A stretch of DNA of 64,000 nucleotides, from NCBI RefSeq assembly GCF_003315795.1, contig NZ_QMEY01000008.1, forward strand, positions 248,001 through 312,000. The letters are read 5' to 3'. The translations under genes were made by a program, and so were the position numbers. Source of the DNA: Spongiactinospora rosea. Its GTDB lineage: Bacteria > Actinomycetota > Actinomycetes > Streptosporangiales > Streptosporangiaceae. Positions 51,190-58,223 of the stretch are shown piece by piece. Positions within the stretch are counted from its first letter, which is position 1; every line of letters begins with the position of its first letter. The notes under the pieces are model-generated. The model saw only the letters and a list, made by a program, of their open reading frames with translations, made no database searches and was not told the origin of the DNA.

Positions 51190-52056
51190 GTGGAACATCG
51201 AGGTGCGCCGACATACAGGCCCGAAGATGAAACTTTTCTCGAAGGCAAACAGTACCTAGATGCCCGCAAAGCCCTGGAAAGTGCTACAGAGATATTATCG
51301 CTCGAAACCCTTCCCAAGATAGGGGAGAAACTACCCAAGGCACTGGCCGCTCTGGGGGATGCTCTTTCTATCGCCGAACGCGCATCGAGTTGCTGGTGGG
51401 GATGCAGTCAAGGCAGCCATTCGATCGAATACATGCTAGGTGGCATCGTCTCAACAGCTCTCGCATCAACGAGAATACTGCTGACAGGCTTCTATGATGA
51501 GTCACTTACCCTAACTCGATCAATCGCCGAACGCGGCAACCTTTTCCACCTACTTCGAGGCAGGCCGGAGGAAATCGCCAGATGGGAGGCTGCCAGCGAG
51601 AACGGCCGATGGCAGGAGTTCTCACCGGTGAAGGTCAGGCTCCGACTGGAAGAACTCGGGGATACACCACCTACGCAGCAGGACAGATACAAAGCACTGA
51701 GTGGGCGCGGCATTCATCCGGGCGCGAAGCCTCAAGCGTTCAACCCTCAGCAGCGCGCGGCCAGCGCCGGCATCTTCCAGCCAGTAGGAATGGCTGTAGC
51801 ATTAAACGAACTTGCTCGGGCAGTTGCGCTTGCCCTAGGCATCGGCGTATTTCTGCTCACACACTTACCGTTGGACATGAGGAAGGAACTTCAACGCCGA
51901 GTGCTACCGCTTGCCGAGACGGTAGGTGGCGCCACCATCGTAGACGTTGACGAGTTTCTCACACGCCATCACAGCCAGCAGGCCTACGCAGCCGGTGCTC
52001 CGCACTCCCAGCAGACCAGCGATACGCAGAGTCCACATGGGCCACCCACCGACTGA
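51190..52056 (+). CDS. Unknown helical cargo protein
   Basis: The protein has 288 residues, GTG start, lower GC than its neighbours. Strongly helical; the stretch STRILLTGFYDESLTLTRSI, then AERGNLFHLL, resembles DUF5677-like proteins, though I am not sure. Also contains SCWWGCSQGSHSIEYMLGG. It is placed between integrase and attR, the classic position for a cargo gene, and starts 120 bases after the integrase stop with its own AT-rich promoter region. Function unknown; defence or immunity possible. Confidence 0.65.
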   Translation: MEHRGAPTYRPEDETFLEGKQYLDARKALESATEILSLETLPKIGEKLPKALAALGDALSIAERASSCWWGCSQGSHSIEYMLGGIVSTALASTRILLTGFYDESLTLTRSIAERGNLFHLLRGRPEEIARWEAASENGRWQEFSPVKVRLRLEELGDTPPTQQDRYKALSGRGIHPGAKPQAFNPQQRAASAGIFQPVGMAVALNELARAVALALGIGVFLLTHLPLDMRKELQRRVLPLAETVGGATIVDVDEFLTRHHSQQAYAAGAPHSQQTSDTQSPHGPPTD

Positions 52057-52127
52057 CGCCCCGAGGACAGCGGACTCCTCACCGAGGGACCTGGCCCACA
52101 ACTAGCCCACAACCGGCGAGCGGCAAC

Positions 52128-52197
52128 GAGAACGGGCGGGACTCCGTGGGACTGGAGGCCCGCCCGTACTTGTACTATCTACCCTGGTCAGCGGCTG
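52128..52197. repeat. 70-bp dispersed repeat containing a terminator hairpin, copy 2
   Basis: Second copy of the sequence at 22679-22748 (about 93% identical), just inside attR. The 14-bp stem with loop GTGGGACT lies about 75 bases after the cargo gene stop and near the 3' side of the tRNA-Arg gene, so it can end transcription from both. Confidence 0.75.
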
Positions 52198-52215
52198 GAA
52201 GCGCTGATCAAGACC

Positions 52216-52260
52216 GCGTGCCCCCTGTAGGATTCGAACCTACGCACCCGGCTCCGGAGG
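52216..52260. repeat. Right attachment site (attR), 45-bp direct repeat
   Basis: Exact copy of 36908-36952. It overlaps the 3' 42 bases of the intact tRNA-Arg gene plus 3 bases beyond, so the tRNA is restored by the element-borne sequence after integration. Confidence 0.9.
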
Positions 52261-52290
52261 CCGGTGCTCTATCCCCTGAGCTAAGGGGGC
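52219..52290 (-). tRNA. tRNA-Arg (anticodon CCG)
   Basis: 72-nt cloverleaf on the minus strand: acceptor GCCCCCT with AGGGGGC and discriminator A, D stem GCTC/GAGC, anticodon stem CCGGC/GCCGG with loop CTCCGGA (anticodon CCG, reading CGG), T arm GTAGG-TTCGAAT-CCTAC. CCA is not encoded. It is the integration site of the element. Confidence 0.96.
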
Positions 52291-52406
52291 GCGATGCGGA
52301 ACTAGGTTACCAGTATCTGGGGGGCCCTCTGCACCAGGATATCTCCGGGGTCAGAAGTCGCTGGAAAGTCGGGCGGGGTGGGCTGGGGAGGGCTAGTGTC
52401 GCCGCC

Positions 52407-52796
52407 GTGGGTGAGCATCTTGGGCGGGTACTGGTGGTGGATGATGACGAGGTCATCCGGCAGCTCATAGCGGTGAATCTGACGCTGGAGGGGTTCGAGG
52501 TCGAGACGGCGAGTGATGGGCAGGATTGCCTGGATCGGGTGCTCGATGTGCGGCCGGATGTGGTGACGTTGGATGTGATGATGCCGCGGCTGGACGGGTG
52601 GGCGACGGCGGCGCGGTTGCGGGGGGATGAGGGGACGAGTGGGATCAAGGTGGTGATGATCACTGCTCGGGCGCAGGATGACGATCGGCGGCGGGGCAGG
52701 GGGATCGGGGTGGACGCGTATCTCACGAAGCCGTTCGATCCGGCGGAGCTGATCGAGGTGGTGCGGGGGCTGGCGCTGCCGGAGCGTACCGGGTGA
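52407..52796 (+). CDS. Single-domain response regulator
   Basis: The protein has 129 residues, receiver domain only: acidic pair [11 protein letters not shown], phosphoacceptor in [13 protein letters not shown], Thr in VVMITARAQ and Lys in [10 protein letters not shown]. Start placed at GTG 52407 because the frame upstream runs through the tRNA gene and cannot be protein; GGGGAGGG lies 13 bases before. No DNA-binding domain, so it works through protein contacts. Its 3' 74 bases overlap the convergent LAL gene. A response regulator beside tRNA-Arg is also seen in other actinomycetes. Confidence 0.85.
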   Translation: MGEHLGRVLVVDDDEVIRQLIAVNLTLEGFEVETASDGQDCLDRVLDVRPDVVTLDVMMPRLDGWATAARLRGDEGTSGIKVVMITARAQDDDRRRGRGIGVDAYLTKPFDPAELIEVVRGLALPERTG

Positions 52797-55614
52797 TCAG
52801 GGCGGCGGCCTGGGTGCGGGTGGAGACGCCCAGTTTGGCGAGGATGTTGGAGACGTGGACGCTGACCGTCTTCTGGGCGATGAAGAGGCGTTCGGCGATC
52901 TCGCGGTTGGTGAGGCCCTCGGCGACGAGGGTGAGGACTTCGCGTTCGCGGTGGGTGAGGTTGTCGGAGGCGGGGGTCGACGGGGATGGGGCGAAGCGGG
53001 CGCGGCGGCCGAGGGCGGTGAGGGCGTCGATGAGCGGGGTGGCGTCGAGTTCGCGGGCCGTGGTGAGGGCGGCTTTCCACTCGTCGGCCGCGGCGGGGCG
53101 GTCGCCCGCGGTGATGAGGGATTCGGCGAGGCGCCAGCGGGAGCGGGCGACCTCGTAGGAGAAGCCGTAGTCGAAGGCGGTGACGACGCGGGCCCAGGTG
53201 GCGGGGGTGGCGGTGCCGCGTACGCGGTGCCGTTCGGCCTCGGCGCGGGCGAGCCAGGCCAGGCCCTCGACGCCGAGCGGGCCGCGGGCGCCTGAACCGG
53301 GGCCGGTGGTGGCCGCGTGGCGGGCTCGGGCGAGCAGGTCGTCCGCCAGGTCGACGTCGGCGGTACTTCCACCGGAGCCGGTTTCGGCGAGGGCGGCGAG
53401 GCCGATGGCGCAGATGCGGATGAGCACCGGGTCGTACGGCTCGACGATCTCGATCAGCGCCTGGACGTGGGCGAGGGCCGCCGCAGGGTCGCCGCGCCAG
53501 AGGGCGTGTTCGGCCTCCAGGCCGCGCGACATGTACGCGATCAACGGCAGCCGCTGGAACTTGCGCAGCCACGACAGCCGCTCCTCGGCGGCCGGCTGGC
53601 CGCGGGCCACCTCCACGAACAGCGCGAAAGAGGACAGCAGGGCCTCGGCCTCGGTGCCGACGCGGATGGGGAAGCCCGCCGCCACGCGCTGGGCGTCGTC
53701 CCATTCGCCGAGGACGTAGTGGATGAGGAAGCGCAGGAAGCGGAGTTCGGTGCCGAAGGTGCTCCAGGAGAGCCCGGTCTCGCCGGCGAGGCGTACGCCG
53801 CGGTCGGCGGTGTGGGCGGCCGGGGCCAGGTCGCCCGCCTCGTATTGGAGGCGGGCGAGGTTGAACAAGCCGCGCAGGTTGGTGGACAGGTCGGGGCCGG
53901 GGCGGGAGGTGACGCGCTTGAGCAGGCGTTCGGCGGTGGCGCGGTCGCCCGCGGTGGAGGCGTACGCGGCCAGGGAGATGAGCGCGCTGTTGGCGGCGTC
54001 CGCCTCGCCGGCGGCCTCGGCGACCGAGAGGGCGCGGGCGGCGAGGTCGGTGCCCTCGTCGTGCCGGGTGGTCCAGTACAGGACGCGGGCGTAGGTGGCC
54101 AGCGCGTGGGCCTGCATGGGGCCGTCGGGGGCGGCCTCCACGGCCGCCTGGGCGGCGTGGATGGCGCCCGGCGCGTCCTCGATCTCGGTGAGGTAGTAGG
54201 CCAGCCGCTCGTTGACCTCGGCGGTCGGCGGAAGCTCCTTGAGCTGGGCGACCGCGCGGCGGTTGTCGCCGCTGTCGGCGGCGGCCACGGCGCTGCGCAG
54301 CCCGAGGGTGGTGCGGTCGGTGCCGGTCAGCCGTTCGGGGTCGGGTACCCGGTCCCACAGGCCCAGCGCCTGGTCGAAGTGGCGGTGGGCCTCGGCGGGG
54401 GCGCCCAGGCGCAGCGCGCGGCGGCCCGCCTCGGCCGACGCGGCGAGCGCGCCCGCGAGGTCGTGGCTGGCGAGGTGGTGGTAGGCGAGTTCGGCGGGGT
54501 TGCCGTCGCCGGGGTCGGCGGTCAGCAGCGCGGCGTACCGCGTGTGCAGGCGGGTACGCTCGCCGGGCAGCAGGTCACCGTAGACCGCCTCCCTGAGCAG
54601 GGCGTGCCGGAAGACGTAGCCGTACCCGTCGCGCAGCAGCAGCCCCCTGGACACGATCTCGCGCAGCGCCTCGTCGAACCCGGACTCCTCCAGCCCGGCG
54701 GCCCTGGCGAGCAGGTCGTGGTCGGCGCGGCGGCCCGCCACCGAGGCGGCGCGCAGCGCCTGCTGGGCCGGTTCTGACAGCCTTTCGACGCGGGAGAGCA
54801 GGAGTTCGGCGAGCCCTTCCGGAAGGCCGGCGTCCTCGTCGCAGTCGTCGTCGCGGGCGGCGAGCAGTTCCTCGGCGTAGAAGGCGTTGCCTCCGGCACG
54901 TTCCACGATCGAGTCGATCGAGCCGGTGGACGCCGCGGCGGGGGCCGCCAGCGCGGCCAGGTGGTCGGCCATGGCGTCGGGGGGCAGCGGGCCGAGTTCG
55001 ACCGGGACGACGATGGGCAGCCGGCGCAGTTCGGCCAGCAGCGGGCGGAGCGGGTGGCGGCGGTGGATGTCGTCGGTGCGGTACGTGCCCGCCAGGCAGA
55101 CGCGCTCGGACTGCAGCATGCGGGTGAGGAAGACGAGCAGGTCACGGGTCGAGCGGTCGGCCCAGTGCAGGTCCTCCAGCAGGAACAGCACCGGCTGTTC
55201 CGCGGAAAGGTCGCTGAGCAGCGCCAGGACCTGCCCGAACAGCCGCTGCTGGGTGAGTCCGCCCACCGGCTCCTCGTCGGTCTCGCCGCGCGTGCCGGGC
55301 AGCAGGCGGCGCAGTACGGGCCAGGCCGCGACCTGGTCGAGGGGCGCGTCGCGGAGGGCGTCGGCGAGCGGGAGGTACGGCACGGCGTCGCCCAGTTCGG
55401 CGCACTGCCCGGCCATGACCATGAACCCGGCCCCGGACGCCCACTCCGCCAGCTCGGTCACCAGGCGCGTCTTGCCGATCCCGGCGTCGCCGCCGACGAG
55501 CGCCACGCCCGCCGACCCTTCGGCCGCCGCGCGGGCGACGCCGATCAGCCGGTCCAGCTCGGCGGACCGCCCGATCAGCGCGCTTTCCGCCGGTCGCCAC
55601 GCTCGCCACGCCAT
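52723..55614 (-). CDS. LAL-type LuxR regulator (AAA ATPase, tetratricopeptide-like, LuxR HTH)
   Basis: The protein has 963 residues. N-terminal AAA domain: Walker [16 protein letters not shown] (residue about 40) and Walker [16 protein letters not shown]; the middle is a long series of helical repeats (about 330-850); C-terminal [23 protein letters not shown], then [18 protein letters not shown]. Large ATP-binding LuxR proteins of the MalT/LAL class activate pathway genes in response to a ligand. Target genes are not evident here. The 3' end overlaps the convergent response regulator by 74 bases. Confidence 0.9.
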   Translation of the reverse strand: MAWRAWRPAESALIGRSAELDRLIGVARAAAEGSAGVALVGGDAGIGKTRLVTELAEWASGAGFMVMAGQCAELGDAVPYLPLADALRDAPLDQVAAWPVLRRLLPGTRGETDEEPVGGLTQQRLFGQVLALLSDLSAEQPVLFLLEDLHWADRSTRDLLVFLTRMLQSERVCLAGTYRTDDIHRRHPLRPLLAELRRLPIVVPVELGPLPPDAMADHLAALAAPAAASTGSIDSIVERAGGNAFYAEELLAARDDDCDEDAGLPEGLAELLLSRVERLSEPAQQALRAASVAGRRADHDLLARAAGLEESGFDEALREIVSRGLLLRDGYGYVFRHALLREAVYGDLLPGERTRLHTRYAALLTADPGDGNPAELAYHHLASHDLAGALAASAEAGRRALRLGAPAEAHRHFDQALGLWDRVPDPERLTGTDRTTLGLRSAVAAADSGDNRRAVAQLKELPPTAEVNERLAYYLTEIEDAPGAIHAAQAAVEAAPDGPMQAHALATYARVLYWTTRHDEGTDLAARALSVAEAAGEADAANSALISLAAYASTAGDRATAERLLKRVTSRPGPDLSTNLRGLFNLARLQYEAGDLAPAAHTADRGVRLAGETGLSWSTFGTELRFLRFLIHYVLGEWDDAQRVAAGFPIRVGTEAEALLSSFALFVEVARGQPAAEERLSWLRKFQRLPLIAYMSRGLEAEHALWRGDPAAALAHVQALIEIVEPYDPVLIRICAIGLAALAETGSGGSTADVDLADDLLARARHAATTGPGSGARGPLGVEGLAWLARAEAERHRVRGTATPATWARVVTAFDYGFSYEVARSRWRLAESLITAGDRPAAADEWKAALTTARELDATPLIDALTALGRRARFAPSPSTPASDNLTHREREVLTLVAEGLTNREIAERLFIAQKTVSVHVSNILAKLGVSTRTQAAALITRYAPAAPAPAPPRSAPPDRTAS

Positions 55615-55656
55615 GCGCCGAGTATGCCATGTCAGACCAAAGCGGACCTTTGCGCC

Positions 55657-56910
55657 TCAGGGGGTCTGGGCCAGGGCCTCGGGGATGCGGTCGAGCACCG
55701 GGAAGGGGGCCAGGCCGTACGCGTAGAAGTCGACCGCCTGCGCGCCCGCCGCGCGCACCGCGCGGACCTTGGCGGCCAGCCGGTCGGCCGAGTCGGTGTC
55801 GGGCAGGCCGGGGCGCAGCACCGCGCGGATCTGCCGGTCCTTGCCGACCGAACGGCGGTACGCGGCCACGTCGTCGGCCACCCTCGCCGCGTCGCGGGCG
55901 TAGGCGAGCACCCCGAAGGAGGGCACGAGGTCGCCGAGCGCCAGCAGGTCGATGCCGAGCTGCCAGGCGTCGTGGGCGGCGAGCCCCGGGGAGGGCAGGC
56001 CGTCGGAGTATCCCTTGTGCGCGCCGGTGGCGTCGAGGAACACCAGCCTGGAGCCCTCTTCGGCCACGGCCGACGCCACCGCGGACACCAGCGAGGTCAC
56101 CGTCTCGGAGCGGGCGCGGGCGTAGGCGACGACGTCGGGACCGGCGTACGCGGTGAGCGCCGCGCGGGTGACCTCGCCCTGCGCGGGCGGGTCGCCGTCC
56201 AGGATGCCGCCGACGATCCGGGCGCACTCCTCCCTGGCCACCTCCGCGTGGACGCCGAGGTCGGTGGCCCGGCGCATGCAGTACTCGCAGAAGCACAGGC
56301 TCAGCAGGAACGCGTCCATCGGGCCGAGCGGGACGAAGCACCGCTCATGGTGGTAGCCGTGGGCGAAGGGCGCGAAGTGCAAGGATTCGGCCACCACGCC
56401 GTCCACGCCCTGCCGGGCGACCGCACGGGCCAGCGCCTCGGCGTAGAACCGCACGTCGGGGTGGGCGGGGCACAGGTCGGCCGGGGACCCCCGGTCACCG
56501 AAGCAGTTGCGCACGGTGACGTCGGGGTTGGCCAGGCCGAGCGTGGTGTTGTGCAGGAAGACCGTCCAGCCGTACAGCTTGAGGCCGCGTACGGCAGTGG
56601 CCTCGCGCAGCGCCGCCAGCGGCTCCTCCGCCGCGCCGTCCTGGATCGGCGGGGCCAGCCGCAGCTCGGTGAACAGCTCCTCGGGCGGATGGAAGTGCGT
56701 GCCGTCGTAGCGCAGGGTCACGCGGGTCTGGCCGTGCGGGGTGACGTCGCGGGCGCGGTGGTAGGCGGCGGCGACGGTGATCCCGCCCGCGCCGTACGCG
56801 GTCAGGCGGTCGAGCACCTTGTCCATGCCCTCGCCCCTGATGTCCTCGACGAAGACGTATACCGAACTGTCCACCTCAGCCGTCCTGCCGTCTCGAAAAC
56901 CGCGTGCCAT
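55657..56910 (-). CDS. TIM-barrel-like protein of unknown function
   Basis: The protein has 417 residues. The opening SSVYVFVEDIRGEGMDKVLD, ITVAAAYHRARDVTP, GLKLYGWTVFLHNTTLG and DVRFYAEALARAVARQGVDG form beta-alpha units like a glycoside-hydrolase TIM barrel. LCFCEYCMRRA has a CxxC pair common in such putative glycosidases. Catalytic residues are not certain. An in-frame GTG at 56934 is an alternative start. It lies about 100 bases downstream of the D-amino-acid enzyme gene and probably shares its transcript. Confidence 0.65.
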   Translation of the reverse strand: MARGFRDGRTAEVDSSVYVFVEDIRGEGMDKVLDRLTAYGAGGITVAAAYHRARDVTPHGQTRVTLRYDGTHFHPPEELFTELRLAPPIQDGAAEEPLAALREATAVRGLKLYGWTVFLHNTTLGLANPDVTVRNCFGDRGSPADLCPAHPDVRFYAEALARAVARQGVDGVVAESLHFAPFAHGYHHERCFVPLGPMDAFLLSLCFCEYCMRRATDLGVHAEVAREECARIVGGILDGDPPAQGEVTRAALTAYAGPDVVAYARARSETVTSLVSAVASAVAEEGSRLVFLDATGAHKGYSDGLPSPGLAAHDAWQLGIDLLALGDLVPSFGVLAYARDAARVADDVAAYRRSVGKDRQIRAVLRPGLPDTDSADRLAAKVRAVRAAGAQAVDFYAYGLAPFPVLDRIPEALAQTP

Positions 56911-57014
56911 CGAACCTGCCGTAATGCCTGTCACCCTGCCCTGCCGGAAAGCGCTCCGGATCGCGCCTCGAAGCCGTGTCGAGAAGACCCGGGGGCCGGG
57001 TCAGAAGATACGTC

Positions 57015-58169
57015 TCAGAAGTACGTGGCGATCAATTCGACCACGACATGACGCTCGTCCACCACCGGAAGGACCCGCCACTTGTCAAACGCCGTGCATG
57101 GATGGGATATGCCGAATGAGACCAGGTCGCCGGGCCGCAGGTCGTTCTCGCCGGTCAGCAGCGCGTGCTGGTCCCACATCTTGACCACTTCGCCCTTGAC
57201 CGGGGACGATTCGCCGTCCGCCCGCCGGACCGCCTTGGGCACGGGAAGGCCCTCGTCGTAGGGCGCGTCGCGCTTGCCGAAGCCGACGATCGTCATGCCC
57301 GGCTCGGGGGTGGTCAGCACGTGCGCCCAGATTTCGAGCGCGGGCCGCAGCTCGCCCGCGATCCGGTTGTACGGTGTGCGCTCGCGGTAGATGCCGTCGT
57401 CGTGGGTGATGTAGGCGCCGCTGCGCAAAAGTACGCGGGCCTGGCAGTCGGCCAGTTCCCGGCCGATCACGTCGAACCACATGCTGCCGCCCACCGACAG
57501 GATCGGGTCGCGCACCCGCAGGTGGTCCAGCGCCTCGCGCATGTCGCCGAGATAGGCGCGCACCTGGTCGGCCGTGTCGAGCGTGCCCTCGTAGCCGCCG
57601 ACCCCGGCCAGTTCGACACCCGGGGCGGCCTGGGCCGCCGCCGCGACGTCGAGCAGGCCGGCGACCGTACGGCAGCCGCCGCGCCCGCCCGGCTGCCCCA
57701 GCTCGGCCAGCACCCGGAACGGCCGGGCCCCGGCGTGCCGGGACATGATCTCGATCTGCGCGACGGAGTCGGCGAAGCACAGGAACTCGAAAGACGGATC
57801 GCGCTCCAGCTCGGCCGCGATGGTGCGCAGGCCCGCCGGATCGACGATCTCGTTGGCCAGCATGATCCGCTCGATGCCGTGTTCGCGCAGGATCAGCGCC
57901 TGGCTCGGCGTGGCCACGGTGAACCCCCACGCGCCCGCCTCAAGCTGGTCGGCGAGCAGCGCGGGGGCCATGGTGGTCTTGGCGTGCGGGGCGAGTTCCA
58001 TGCCGTACTCGCGGGCGAAGCCCGCCATGGTGTCGATGTTGTGCCGCAGCGCGGCACGGTCGGCGACCATGAGCGGGAAGCTGAACGGCCCATCGAAGAT
58101 CGACCGTCCGGCCGGATCCGCGAGGATGCCCTTGGCCGCCCGGAGGTCCGGCTGGTCGGGAGTCCGCAA
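57015..58169 (-). CDS. Zinc- and PLP-dependent D-serine dehydratase/D-threonine aldolase-type enzyme
   Basis: The protein has 384 residues, fold-type III PLP enzyme. The PLP lysine lies in MELAPHAKTTMAPALLA (about residue 64), the phosphate loop region near VGGSMWFDVIG, and the metal-binding His and Cys in ISHPCTAFDKWRVLPVV at the C-terminus, as in DSD1-type D-serine dehydratase. TTG start with AAGGGG upstream. It likely deaminates or cleaves a D-beta-hydroxy amino acid; the exact substrate is not fixed by the sequence. Confidence 0.82.
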   Translation of the reverse strand: MRTPDQPDLRAAKGILADPAGRSIFDGPFSFPLMVADRAALRHNIDTMAGFAREYGMELAPHAKTTMAPALLADQLEAGAWGFTVATPSQALILREHGIERIMLANEIVDPAGLRTIAAELERDPSFEFLCFADSVAQIEIMSRHAGARPFRVLAELGQPGGRGGCRTVAGLLDVAAAAQAAPGVELAGVGGYEGTLDTADQVRAYLGDMREALDHLRVRDPILSVGGSMWFDVIGRELADCQARVLLRSGAYITHDDGIYRERTPYNRIAGELRPALEIWAHVLTTPEPGMTIVGFGKRDAPYDEGLPVPKAVRRADGESSPVKGEVVKMWDQHALLTGENDLRPGDLVSFGISHPCTAFDKWRVLPVVDERHVVVELIATYF

Positions 58170-58223
58170 GGAGACGCCCCTTTCACGCGAAGCCTGATTA
58201 GGTGCTTCGCACCTTATCGGGGC

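Larger units (their letters stand above)
36908..52260. mobile_element. Integrated actinomycete integrative and conjugative element (AICE) in tRNA-Arg
   Basis: A 15.35-kb element bounded by perfect 45-bp repeats. It encodes tyrosine integrase, Xis, a Prim-Pol/DUF3631 replication pair, an FtsK/TraB-type translocase, DUF2637 Spd-like and WhiB-like proteins, a KorSA-like GntR regulator and small regulatory genes. This matches the pSAM2-type AICE plan: replicative excision, and transfer of double-stranded DNA by a single translocase, with no relaxase or type IV secretion genes. I see no Nudix-type immunity (pif) gene. The element appears intact and potentially mobile. Confidence 0.92.

Noticed and set aside
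52146-52406. In-frame extension of the response regulator through the tRNA
   Set aside because: The protein would contain GFEPTHPAPEAGALSPELRG, which is translated tRNA-Arg sequence; a start after the tRNA (52407) is far more likely.
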